Positions 10,843 to 22,269 of a stretch of 64,000 nt of DNA are shown here, in pieces. Source of the DNA: Conus ventricosus. Lineage: Eukaryota; Mollusca; Gastropoda; Neogastropoda; Conidae. The stretch covers positions 80,085,995-80,149,994 of the forward strand of contig CM031611.1 in assembly GCA_018398815.1 (NCBI GenBank), read 5' to 3'. Under the pieces are notes generated by a model. That model saw only the letters and a program-made list of their open reading frames with translations, was not told where the DNA came from and ran no database searches. The first letter of the stretch is position 1, and the number at the start of each line of letters is the position of its first letter. Position numbers and translations under genes: made by a program.

Positions 10843-12964
10843 CTGGACGCACCAGTTGAGTTCAGTTTAAACAAAGTTGTCACTGGGCACGGACGGGTCC
10901 ATACATTCTACATCATCATCTGCTAAGCGGTCAGACTACAGTGTGCAGGGTTTACAGCTAGATGAGCAACTTAAAAAAAAAAAAATCAGATGACGGTTTT
11001 GTGGAATTTGAGAAGAAGAGTGATTGCTCACTCTTCATTTTCATTGTCCTGAATGTTGTTTACCTTGCCTGAAGAAGACCTGCAGGGTTGAAACGCGTCG
11101 TGTTTCGTCTTGTGATTTGTTTGTCCCTGCTGTTTGGCGGACTCACCGATAATTCTTTCATTAAATTTGTTTCAGTATCCGCCTGAAGTCACCTCACTGT
11201 GAAACTAACTTGACCTATGCATTGACCCTTGACCTATGCATTGACCCAACCCAGTGTGACAGGAATGAATGAATGACTGCAGGCATTCATGTACACAACA
11301 GATGAAAGTCTGTAGATGCAGTGCACATGTGGGTGCTTGCACTCAGATCTTACGCACCCATTCACAGAAACTTACAAGTATATGACACGTACATACAAGT
11401 AGAGAGAGATACATTTACAAACCGCATGACTGCAGTCAAATTATTCAAAGTTTACAGCAAACACGTGCGCGCACACACACACACAAACATGCACACACAA
11501 CACACCAGAACACCACACATGCCTCATTCATGCTCTGATGGAAGGAAAAAAAATCATTTGGAAAAGAGAAAACTAATGTAAAACGTCATTTTTACACTTA
11601 AATCTGAAAAAAAAGACAATCATTTGACAATATGATAGTTTATTCAAGAGTAGTTGGCCTATCAATCATGTTGCCAGTCTTGTGCACACTCATCTCCAGT
11701 CAACGCTCGTCCAATGCTCAAAGCACATTCACACGAAGGCAGGACAGTGGCGACAACAGTGATGCAAGGCTCAGACTGCAACCTTCGCTTTGACCTCACT
11801 ATCAACAGCTACTCACCGATACATTTCCGATTATCCACTGAAGGCACAAGGCTCAGACTGCGACCTTCGCTTTGACCTCACTATCAACAGCTACTCACCG
11901 ATACATTTCTGATTGTCCACCGACGGCACAAAGCTCAGACTGCGACCTTCGCTTTGACCTCACTATCAACAGCTAGCTACTCACCGATACATTTCCGATT
12001 GTCCACTGACGGCACAAAGCTCAGACTGCGACCTTCGCTTTGACCTCACTGTCAACAGCTACTCACCGATACATTTCCGATTGTCCACCGATGGCACAAG
12101 GCTCAGACTGCGACCTTCACTTTGACCTCACTATCAACAGCTACTCACCGATACATTTCCGATTGTCCACTGACGGCACAAGGCTCAGACTGCGACCTTC
12201 GCTTTGTCTTTACTATCAACAGCTACTGACCAATACATTTCTGATTGTCCACTGACGGCACAAAGCTCAGACTGCGACCTTCGCTTTGACCTCGCTATCA
12301 ACAGCTACTCACCGATACATTTCCGATTGTCCACCGACGGCACAAGGCTCAGACTGCGACCTTCGCTTTGACCTCCCTATCAACACCTACTCACCGATAC
12401 ATTTCCGATTGTCCACTGATGGCACAAAGCTCAGACTGCGACCTTCGCTTTGACCTCGCTATCAACACTACTCACCGATACATTTCCGATTGTCGACTGA
12501 CGGCGTAAGGCTCAGACTGCGACCTTCGCTTTGACCTTGCTATCAACAGCTACTCACCGATACATTTCCGATTGTCCACCGACGGCACAAGGCTCAGACT
12601 GCGACGTTCGCTTTGACCTCGCTATCAACATCTACTCACCGATACATTTCTGATTGTCGACCGACGGCACAAGCTCAGACTGCGACCTTCGCTTTGACCT
12701 CGCTATCAACAGCTACTCACCGATACATTTCCGATTGTCCACTGATGGCACAAGGCTCAGACTGCCACCTCGCTTTGACCTCGCTATCAACAGCTACTCA
12801 CCGATACATTTCCGATTGTCCACTGACGGCACAAAGCTCAGACTGCCACCTTCGCTTGACCTCGCTATCAACAGCTACTCACCGATACATTTCCGATTGT
12901 CCACTGACGGCACAAAGCTCAGACTGCCACCTTCGCTTTGACCTCGCTATCAACAGCTACTCAC
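10843..12964. other. Agrin intron with the donor-bearing 82-bp array
   Basis: The 3' part (10843-11769) contains a CTGAAGAAG...GAAACGCGTCG motif at 11070-11100 and a (CA)n tract near 11466-11510. The 5' part is the 82-bp array that starts at the donor of exon 12965-13096. Confidence 0.7.
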
Positions 12965-12998
12965 CGATACATTTCCGATTGTCCACTGACGGCACAAA
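11770..12998 (-). repeat. 82-bp minisatellite spanning the exon-donor junction, about 15 copies
   Basis: In agrin orientation each unit consists of the last 35 bases of exon 12965-13096 (encoding VPSVDNRKCI plus the phase-1 G), the donor GTGAGTAGC, and about 40 bp of intron ending GGTCGCAGTCTGAG. The copy next to the exon supplies the real junction; the other 14 or so lie in the intron. Units are 90% or more alike, with scattered substitutions and small indels. Confidence 0.9.
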
Positions 12999-13096
12999 GC
13001 CTGGGAGGCATCGACAGAGCCCCAGCTTGCAGTGGCTGTGGTTGGAGCAGCAGTTGTCGTCATCAAGGCAAAGCTCATCTATGTAGCTGCCATCAC
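12965..13096 (-). CDS. AGRN: Agrin exon: small EB/EGF-like Cys module
   Basis: A 132-bp phase 1-1 exon encoding DGSYIDELCLDDDNCCSNHS, then HCKLGLCRCLPGF and VPSVDNRKCIG. The C-C-CC-C-C-C-C spacing resembles an EB module or atypical EGF (inference). Its donor is a perfect GTGAGT. The 3' 35 bases of the exon plus this donor form the unit of the 82-bp array that fills the following intron. Vertebrate agrins carry a SEA domain in this part of the protein; none is visible here. Confidence 0.8.
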
Positions 13097-13775
13097 CTGT
13101 TACACACACACACACACACACAAAATGCATGATTTACCACATATTCTGTCCGATGAGCTGACACACTTATACACAAAATGCTAACATTTCTTCTAGATCT
13201 GAACGATATCAAAGTGCATCTATCACAACCATAAGGCCATTTACTGTGTAGTAACACTTTAGGAAAAAAAAAAGCAGTAACATTCAATACCCACTATTAT
13301 GGTTTAGATGGAAAAAAAAAACAACCCTAAGCAATAACATTCAACATTCTTTATCTTGCGTGCCCACTGTGCATACACATTCAAACACAAACTGAAAAAA
13401 TATTATCAAATAAGTTGAATATACATAGTGGAAGTTATCAAAGCAGAAAAAGGACAATGTATGAAAAATACTACATAACACAATTCTGTTTTTATTCTAT
13501 TAAGTTTTGTACTTTTGTCTATTTTATAAAACAATCTGAAAAAAAATCACAATTTCCTTGTTCTGTTGATGAAACATCTTAAAATGTTATGAACTGCACT
13601 CATTCCATACTGAACATGAAGGGATGGCAACTTCTTGAATGTAACAAACATTGCACACGCACGCAAGCACACACAACCAGAGACTCACAGGCGCACGCGC
13701 GCACACACACACATACCACACACACACACACATATAGAAATTGACAATCACAGTCTGATACCAGCCAGTACATAC
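13097..13775. other. Agrin intron between linker and EB-like exon
   Basis: (CA)n tracts lie at 13103-13122 and 13660-13735, each next to an exon. The middle is AT-rich and unremarkable. Confidence 0.5.
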
Positions 13776-13943
13776 ACTGTCCATTGTCGGCAGGTTTCGG
13801 GTCCTCTGAACTGCTGTCAGGCTTGTGGGTGCCGCTGGACACATCAGGTTCCTCTTCCGACGCCTCCCCATGGATGTGACGTGTTGTTTTACGTGACCGT
13901 GTCGTTGAGGGCAGAGGGGTGGTGGTTCGGACAGATGGTAAAC
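13776..13943 (-). CDS. AGRN: Agrin exon: Ser/Thr-rich linker
   Basis: A 168-bp phase 1-1 exon without cysteines until its last codon. It encodes LPSVRTTTPLPSTTRSRK, then an acidic EASEEEPDVSSGTHKP and a DSSSEDPKPADNG tail. It matches the mucin-like S/T region that follows the last FS domain in agrin and is a likely O-glycosylation region (inference). The acceptor is gtccag and the donor GTATGT. The frame was chosen because both splice phases agree and the neighbouring frames contain stops. Confidence 0.8.
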
Positions 13944-15049
13944 CTGGACGGGGTGGAAATCAGCTTTCAAACGATGTGGCTCCAAGTCGGAAAAAGTGAA
14001 TGGGCTTTGAATGATGAATAAGACAACAGGGGCAGTGAATGGGCTTTGAATGATGAATAAGACAACAGGGGCAGTGAATGGGCTTTGAATAATGAATAAG
14101 AGACAACAGGGGCAGTGAATGGGCTTTGAATGATGAATAAGAGACAACAGGGGCAGACCGAGGGGTGGGGGGGATCCTGGGCTACAAAACCCTCTTCCTT
14201 TCCCCCGCTCTCATTGAAAAGAAGAAAAAAAGGATTTTAAAATGTGTATTGAACAGATGCTCGTTATCTGATGGAGAGGCCTCCAACGACTATGATGGAA
14301 GGTTCCCCTCCCCTCAGCCCATTTCAAAGAAATGTGCAAGTCCCCCACCCCCTGCCCCCTCGCTTGTACAAAATCTATGCCTTGTTCCAAATCCACCTCA
14401 TCCAAAGCACGATAAAAATCTGCAACATGCTATCCACCCTCCCTCCCCTGCTTTTTTGTGTGTGCTTTTTTAAAAAGAAAATCTGCTGCTTGGTTACTGC
14501 ATCCTGATCTGTTTTGGAACCTCCTCATCCTCCATCAGAACGTGATCTGTCCTTGGACAAGAAATCAACAGTCATTTTGTCACCTGGTTGACTTCAGATC
14601 TTATGTCAATGATATGGCTAATGGAATAAGCACCATAAGGTAGTATGGGAAGAGACAAATAAATCTAGATTCTAAATATCTATTCCACAGGAAATGTGGA
14701 TTTTTGCGTTATTTTCCCCCAGACACATCAGAAAAATAAACAGACTGTGAGTGAATGCTGAATCAAGGAATAATGATCGTTAATCATCAGTGTCAAAACA
14801 TTCCATCAAAATCAGTTCCTGTGCTTTTTTATAGCTCAGCTGTCTTGTGGTCAGATCAAGCATTGTCATTATGTTTTGGTAAAAAGACAGGTCAGATCAT
14901 GCTTTATCACTGTCCTTCGGTAAAAAGATAATCAGACATACTGACCAAGCAAAGATCATGGAATCTAGGTGCTACTGGTATGTGACATACATATGAAACA
15001 AGACATGCAGACTGACACAAACACACACACACACACACTGTCGACGAAC
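13944..15049. other. Agrin intron before the Ser/Thr linker
   Basis: A 39-bp repeat lies at 13996-14156. The remainder is pyrimidine-rich (14300-14460) or unique; (CA)n at 15019-15039 lies about 10 bp from the donor of exon 15050-15285. Confidence 0.5.
13996..14156. repeat. 39-41-bp tandem repeat, four copies
   Basis: The unit is GTGAATGGGCTTTGAATGAT followed by GAATAAGACAACAGGGGCA; the two later copies gain AG (AAGAGACAAC). Confidence 0.9.
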
Positions 15050-15285
15050 CTCGACACTTTCCAACGTGAGCCACTTGGATGGCGGTACGTGACCGACAGG
15101 CCATCATCCTCAGCTGACACTCTGACCCTAGTTCTGGTTGTCGGTGCCACACACCACGGCCTGGTTGGGCTGGTCCTCGTGGCAGGTCAGGCTGCACTCA
15201 CACTCCGGTTTGCCGTTGCTGCGCATGCGACAGGTGGCGCCCTCCTGACACTGCACCTCTCGGCAGGATGATGGGAGATAATCAT
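15050..15285 (-). CDS. AGRN: Agrin exon: last follistatin/Kazal domain (one-base gap makes a stop)
   Basis: A phase 1-1 exon encoding CREVQCQEGATCRMRSNGK, PECECSLTCHED, then a Kazal half (VVCGTDNQN ... SECQLRMMACRSRT, closing GKCRG). It is 236 bp and should be 237. A base is missing between 15128 and 15129, where the expected Tyr-Gly pair is replaced by an in-frame TAG. The reading frame resumes correctly afterwards. In agrins this FS domain always follows the two LE modules, as here. Confidence 0.87.
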
Positions 15286-15644
15286 CTGAAAAGAATCTGG
15301 GTATGTAGTGTCGTTATAAAAGATATCCAATGGACTGCAACGTCTTTTTCATCGAGGAAGGGACAGATGGGGAAGGATGGAGGGGTGGGAGGGTGATGGA
15401 AGAAGGAAGGGGACGGCAGCATGGGGAATAATTTACATGGCTGATTGACCGACTTTGTGATCACTTAATCTGGTTGAACTGTTTGCACCATCACAGCCTC
15501 CATCTGTCTCACTTATACAGTTGATTGACTGAACTGGTGATCAATTATCTGACTGACATTGGTACTTCTTTTGTTTGTTTGTTTATGTGGATAAAACATC
15601 ACTGTCACAATTTCCATTTATCTCATAGGGTGCATGTGCCACAC

Positions 15645-15683
<39 letters not shown>

Positions 15684-15694
15684 AGGGAGGGTGG

Positions 15695-15754
<60 letters not shown>

Positions 15755-15901
15755 CAGAGAAGAAAGTGAACATTAACCATTTCATTCAAAAGGAACACAA
15801 CACAGCAACCAAAAACAAAGGAGAAGCAGATCTGAGAAAACGGGAAGAAAAGCTATGATGAAGACAAACGATCATAACCGTAACTGGACAGCCAGCGTTA
15901 C
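15286..15901. other. Agrin intron between LE2 and the last FS exon
   Basis: It contains a (GA)n block of about 120 bp (15647-15765) and otherwise unique sequence. Confidence 0.6.
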
Positions 15902-16042
15902 CATCACAGCCGGTGGGTCCCACAGGTCGTCCGTTACTGCAGCGATCACACTTCATGCCCGACACCATGGTTTTGCACATGCAGCGGCCCGTCATCTGGT
16001 TGCAGTCGTCCCGCTCCGATCCCAGACGATTGCAGTTACAGG
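15902..16042 (-). CDS. AGRN: Agrin exon: laminin-EGF module 2
   Basis: A 141-bp phase 1-1 exon encoding CNCNRLGSERDDCNQMTGRC, then MCKTMVSGMKCDRCSNG and a closing PTGCDG. The donor GTAACG is chosen because it gives phase 1, which the following exon requires; two other GT dinucleotides nearby would give phase 0. The module ends GRPVGPTGC, slightly shorter than LE 1. Confidence 0.9.
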
Positions 16043-16552
16043 CTGATGGGAGAGAGAGAAGCACTGCACCGTCAGCTCCAGAAGCGTTGTGGAGTGACCG
16101 AGGTGTAATGTGTCTAACAATGTTTGCTGATGGTCACCTAACCATTACTGTATCGCAAAATCATTGCATCGATATATCCTAATTTTGTTCATTTTCTTTC
16201 TTTCTTTCTTTTTTTTTTTTCTTCTAAAATCGAATACCGATTCCATAACAAATTATAATTCATATACAGTTGAGAAAACAATAAGGAATGCAACTTTCGA
16301 TAACTTTCATTTCATATTCTTCACATCTCCCATTCTCAAAAAAGATTTTAAGAAGAGAACATTCAAAAACATGCATCAAAAAAGAAATATGGAATCTGGC
16401 AAAAGTACTCAGCTCAAATCAATGATCAGCAACAAGAACTGCAACCACAAAGAATCAAACGAATCATGCTTATAAAGCATTACTTCTATCATGATCATAT
16501 TTTTATCAAAAGGACATCAAGGGAAGTAAATAACAAAAAAAGGCCATGTTAC
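16043..16552. other. Agrin intron between LE1 and LE2
   Basis: Short intron with a pyrimidine tract at 16193-16225; no other feature. Confidence 0.5.
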
Positions 16553-16717
16553 CAAGGCAGCCAGCATTGCCGTCCTCAGCGATTTTGTGGAGACCCCAGT
16601 AACCGATCTCACATCTGTCGCAGCGAGCTCCTCCGACAAACGGTTTGCACGAGCACTGTTTGGTGACAGGGTCACAACTTGACCCGTAGGAACCGACGGG
16701 ATTGCAGTTACAATTTT
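16553..16717 (-). CDS. AGRN: Agrin exon: laminin-EGF module 1
   Basis: A 165-bp phase 1-1 exon. It encodes [20 protein letters not shown], then [23 protein letters not shown], and DGNAGC. The eight-Cys LE pattern (CxCNPxGS ... CDxxTGxCxCKxxVxGxxCDRCxxGYWG) is complete. Splice sites are tttccag-type (ctccag) and GTAACA. Confidence 0.93.
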
Positions 16718-17135
16718 CTGGAGGGAAAAACAAAAAGGATCGGTGGTTTAGTTGATGAAAGCAGAAAGCACAAACTCATTGCAATAATGCTTACCATCTT
16801 TCAGTGTTACTTAAACTTTACTTGCTGATTTAAGTAATTTAGATGAGGTAAAAGTCTTAATGTTCATCAGCATACAATGATATTGCTGCACAAACTCTTC
16901 TTAGAATGAAATACTGAAGTTTAAAAAAAAAAATCCGACATTCATATCGTGGTAAGATTCATGTCCCATTGTTGTGGGGCTCATAAGCATGAGTCGTTCC
17001 CAGATCGAAATTTATGTAACAGCCTGGTTATCATTTGGGAAGCAAAAATATGTTTTTAAACAAACAAATGATAGCAAAATGATACATTAACGTTTTAGTT
17101 AACCACTGTGACCATTCCCTCTGCACCCCACTACT

Positions 17136-17166
<31 letters not shown>

Positions 17167-17547
17167 ACCAAAAGAAAGAAAAATCCTCAAAATATGTGCT
17201 CTGAAACCATTTAAAAGCCGTGAAGTTGAAACAAAGAGTACTGAAAATTACAGAGACGAGTCGAGACATGAAGACAGTGAAACAAGACAGTTAACGCACA
17301 ACCATGAATAATAACAGAAGAGGAACATCGAGTCAACTGGTTTGCATGTACGGTCTACAAACACAACAGCAAGCAACAAAAGTACACAATCATCAGCAAC
17401 ATCAACAACAACAACAAGACTACTGTGAATCATGGAAATACACAATATCACAGCCATTGGTACCTGTGAACATAAAAATGAGAAGTTAAGACACAATCAT
17501 TTTCACCATATATACAGCGCAGAAGAATATATCACTACTACAGAAGT

Positions 17548-17756
17548 CAGTACACATGTACACATATTATGTTTGAAGATGTATCTTGTACAAAGTCTTA
17601 AAAACCATACATAAAGTTAGTACACATGTACACATGCTATGTTTGAAGATATATCTTGTACAAAATCTTAAAAACCATACATAAAGTTAGTACACATGTA
17701 GACATACTATGTTTGAAGATATATCTTGTACAAAATCTTAAAAACCATACATAAAA
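17548..17756. repeat. 70-bp tandem repeat, three copies
   Basis: Each copy contains AGTACACATGTA(C/G)ACAT, ATGTTTGAAGAT, ATCTTGTACAAA and CTTAAAAACCATACATAAA; few differences separate the copies. Confidence 0.9.
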
Positions 17757-17835
17757 AAACAGAGCTGGTAAAGATATCATCGCAGCTGGATCTTAAATCA
17801 TGTTTGGCATGGTGTAAAATGAACTTTTTCAGCAG

Positions 17836-18305
17836 AAGTCAACAATCAGGTCAACTGTCTTGTGAGCTCACAGCTGTTCAGAAATTAACACATACTCCCC
17901 TAAGTATGCAAGTCTTTTTTTTTTCTTTTTTTTTCAAATCAGGTCAACTGTCTTGTGAGCTCACAGCTGTACAGAAATTAACACATACTCCCCTAAGTAT
18001 GCAAGTCTTTTTTTTTTTTTTTTCTTTTTTTTCAAATCAGGTCAACTGTCTTGTGAGCTCACAGCTGTACAGAAATTAACACAAACTCCCCTAAGTATGC
18101 AAGTCTTTTTTTTTTTTTCTTTTTTTTTCAAATCAGGTCAACTGTCTTGTGAGCTCACAGCTGTACAGAAATTAACACATACTCCCCTAAGTATGCAAGT
18201 CTTTTTTTTTTTTTTTCCTTTTTTTTTCAAATCAGGTCAACTGTCTTGTGAGCTCACAGCTGTACAGAAATTAACACAAACTCCCCTAAGTATGCAAGTT
18301 TCATT
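17836..18305. repeat. 93-99-bp tandem repeat with internal poly-T, five copies
   Basis: Units share CAGGTCAACTGTCTTGTGAG, the palindrome TGTGAGCTCACA, ACTCCCCTAAGTATGCAAGT and a poly-T tract whose length accounts for the unit-size differences. Confidence 0.9.
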
Positions 18306-18608
18306 TTTTTTTTGTGCACCGTCTTGCTCTGTACTTCACACAATGCAGACCTGGTGGTCGTAAAATTGCCTGCATGTTTACAGCTCACATTCAGTTATAG
18401 TAATTATTTTAGGAATAAGCTGAAACTGGATTTGATATCTTAAGACTTAAGCGCCATTCCTTTCGGTTAGCAGCAAGTCACATGGCTATTGTTGGCTCTT
18501 ATTATGCTTGAAATAAGAGACAGCTTTCAAATTTTTTAAAACTTTGATGAAATCCGTTACATTCTGAAAGCTTTTTGTTAAGACTTGTTGTCCATGTGAG
18601 CTGTTTAC

Positions 18609-18704
18609 CGGGACATCCAGCACGGTTAGGGCCCAGGGCCGCCGTTTTGCCGTCCTTACAGCAGCCAAATGTCGTCTCCTGACAGGTCCGACCCGAGTGG
18701 ACAT
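18609..18704 (-). CDS. AGRN: Agrin exon: CxxTxFGCC linker before the laminin-EGF pair
   Basis: A 96-bp phase 1-1 exon encoding DVHSGRTCQETTFGCCKDGK, then TAALGPNRAGCP. The FGCC-DGK-T-A-GP-GCP pattern occurs immediately before the laminin-EGF modules in agrins and also in papilin-like proteins (family knowledge). Splice sites are ttcccag and GTAAAC. It supports the agrin identity because its position relative to the LE modules is conserved. Confidence 0.85.
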
Positions 18705-19961
<1,257 letters not shown>

Positions 19962-20117
19962 CTTCTTTGCAGCACTTGGCGAAGGCGGCGGTGAAGTGGC
20001 AATAGCTGCCGGAGGGACAGGAGTCCTTGCTGGGCATGCAGTTATAGTCCTGGCCGGTGGCTTCATTCACCAGAGGAGGCACCCCGTCGCACGGCTCGTC
20101 GTTACCAATGTCAAGCT
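19962..20117 (-). CDS. AGRN: Agrin exon: Cys-rich WAP/lustrin-like segment
   Basis: A 156-bp phase 1-1 exon that is fully open. It encodes ELDIGNDEPCDGVPPLVN, then SCPSGSYCHF and a closing AKCCKE. The C-P-x-G-x-Y-C ... CC spacing resembles WAP or lustrin-type Cys-rich repeats; the family name is inference. Splice sites are atttcag and GTGAGG. It sits between the last split FS domain and the GCC-motif exon at 18.6 kb. I do not recall an equivalent unit in vertebrate agrin, so it may be a lineage feature. Confidence 0.8.
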
Positions 20118-21246
20118 CTGAAATCATCCACAGCGGAAGTTAGGGTTTGAAGTGACGATCACAAAGCGATGTAATCTGCAATGTCTGAATCTCAAATCAT
20201 CATCTTAAACTTTAAGCTCTTTTTTTCTTTTAACTGATTTTCACCAGCAAACATCCAGTTCCTGAATATCTGAAGTATTATTTTTCAGAAGAAAATTGTC
20301 GACCATCGAACAGCCAGTTCCTAAATGGCTTAAGTATTATTTTTCAGAAGAAAATTGTCGACCATCGAACAGCCAGTTCCTAAATGGCTGAAGTATTTTT
20401 CAGAAGAAAATCGCTGACTATTGAACGTCTGGTTCCTAAATGGCTGAAGTATCATTTTCAGACGAAAATCGCAGACCATCAGCGTAGTACTTTGGCAGCA
20501 GTTGACAGTCTGCTCTGGTGGGCGACCTCAACCTGATACTGACTGCTGATAGTAGTCTACCTCAACCTGATACCGATTGCTGATAGTGGTCTGCCAGTGC
20601 TGCGGCTAAGGCAGGATGATCCAGGGTGTGGCTATGCATGAGGGAGCTAGAATACATTTTAAAAAAACCCACCCTCAAACTAAAAAAAAAAAAATCTCCC
20701 CACAGAGCCAGATTCAGTATCGAAAGAAGAAAAACACGGATCTCTCTGGCGGGTTACCTCAAGACAGCCTGCTGTTAATTGTTCAGTCCATCAGTGCTGA
20801 CCGACAGTACTGAGGCTGCAAACAGGAGGAACCTTGATGTGGCCAAACACAGGGAGTATTTGGAACGACTGGTGTGGAACGCGTGCCACTTAAAAAGTTA
20901 AAGGGCATGAAAGATGAAACACCCTCCCTATTCTCTCCCCTCCCCCCCCCCCCCCCCCCCCTCCCCCCCATCTCTAAAAACGTTTGGTATTGTCATGAAT
21001 GGTCTTGGTGCACAGCCTGCTTCAATATCTGGCAGACAAAATAAACTGTTGCTGAAAAACAAAAAAATTAGACACAATCTACCGCTGCAAATTAAAGTTG
21101 ACAAATGAATTTTGTATACTTCCATCTGATGTCCTAATTTTCAATAAAAAATTGTCATAACACAGCATCATTTACATACTAATAATTACAATATCCTACC
21201 CTAAATTTAACATCTATAAACATGAGCAATGAGAAATGACACCAAC
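20118..21246. other. Agrin intron with 58-bp repeat
   Basis: A 58-bp degenerate repeat (20240-20480) contains CAGTTCCTAAATGGCT and TTTTCAGAAGAAAAT; a 40-bp duplication follows near 20510-20600 and a poly-C tract lies at 20943-20960. No exon was seen. Confidence 0.6.
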
Positions 21247-21359
21247 CATCACAGTTTTCCATGGGAACAATGCTGATTTCCTGTTTTTTGGTACACCTGG
21301 CACTTCTCAGCTGGCATTCATTGCCGTATGTTTGCCCGTCCGACCCACACACGGGAGAC
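21247..21359 (-). CDS. AGRN: Agrin exon: second half of a follistatin/Kazal domain
   Basis: A 113-bp exon, phase 2 in and phase 1 out. It encodes SPVCGSDGQTYGNECQLRSA, then a Lys-rich stretch and the closing MENCDG. The acceptor is atgcag and the donor GTTGGT, somewhat weaker than its neighbours. This is the last FS half before the Cys-rich exons that lead to the laminin-EGF pair. Confidence 0.88.
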
Positions 21360-22136
21360 CTGCATTCCGTAAATGAAGGCAACATGAGGCTGTGAACTTT
21401 TCTTTTCTACAGAAATCTTTGTCACATTGCAAAGCCGGTTTTTTTATCATTTTTTTTTCACACTTTGCAGAATTAATGTAGCTTTCAATTATTCATATGT
21501 GTGCAAAATGGCATGTATCGAATGTCCTAAAAAACTGAAATCTCATAACCAACTGTCTTGGCATGTATCCAATGTCCTAAAAAAACTGAAATCTCATAAC
21601 TAACGGTCTTGCGTACAATTTGAAAAGAGTTTGGTATAAATGTTCTCCTAAACAAGCATGAAATCTGTTACAATCCGTTTTCATGTTTGCGATTATTCTG
21701 AGTGTAATTAAGCTGCAGGACATTCTTTAACCAAACGACAACTGCAACAAATTTTCATTAGGACTGACCTCCCCTTCTAACTATCGACAGTGCCTTCGAT
21801 AAATCACCTCCCCTTCCAACTATCGACAGTGCCTTTGATAAATCACCTCCCCTTCTATCGACAGCGCCTTTGATAAATCAGCATAAAAAATATACACTAA
21901 AAATAAATAAACCATGATTTGCTTTCAATTACAAACTGGAGGAGAATGATATTAAAACTACATGTAAGGAAAAAAACAAAAAAAAAACCAACAGTTTTCG
22001 ATATCTTGATTTTCATTTCCCAAATTTGAAGAGTGTCAGGTCAAGAGGAGGGAGTGGGTGAGAATTATGGTTAAAGAGACAAGCATTAAATAAAAAAAAA
22101 CCCAAACAGGTATAGGGATGACGGTAGCTGACTCAC
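21360..22136. other. Agrin intron splitting an FS domain
   Basis: It contains two copies of a 60-bp repeat (GGCATGTATC(G/C)AATGTCCTA, 21500-21605) and three copies of a 36-bp repeat (CTATCGACAGTGCCTTTGAT, 21765-21882). Confidence 0.7.
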
Positions 22137-22269
22137 CGAACAGCTTCACAATAGAAGTTGCAGGCGCACTTGAAGGTGCCATCAGGGTGCAGGGTGCACT
22201 GTCCTCCATACTTGTTGCACTCCTCCTCGTCACAGTCCTTGATCTCCATGTCGCTTTGGTCGCCGGACG
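22137..22269 (-). CDS. AGRN: Agrin exon: first half of a follistatin domain
   Basis: A 133-bp exon, phase 1 in and phase 2 out. It encodes an acidic lead (SGDQSDMEIKDCDEEEC), then an EGF-like half (KYGGQCTLHPDGTFKCAC) ending NFYCEAVR. Splice sites are tttgtag and GTGAGT. The Kazal half is exon 21247-21359, which continues directly with SPVCGSD. Confidence 0.88.

Larger units (their letters stand above)
16718..18608. other. Agrin intron before LE1
   Basis: It contains a poly-C tract (17139-17166), a 70-bp repeat (17548-17756) and a 93-99-bp repeat (17836-18305). The rest is AT-rich unique sequence. Confidence 0.6.

Noticed and set aside
15786..15901. Extension of the LE2 exon to later GT sites
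   Set aside because: Donors after GCCAGTTACG would give phase 0, but the next exon needs phase 1; GTAACG at 15900-15901 is the only fitting site.
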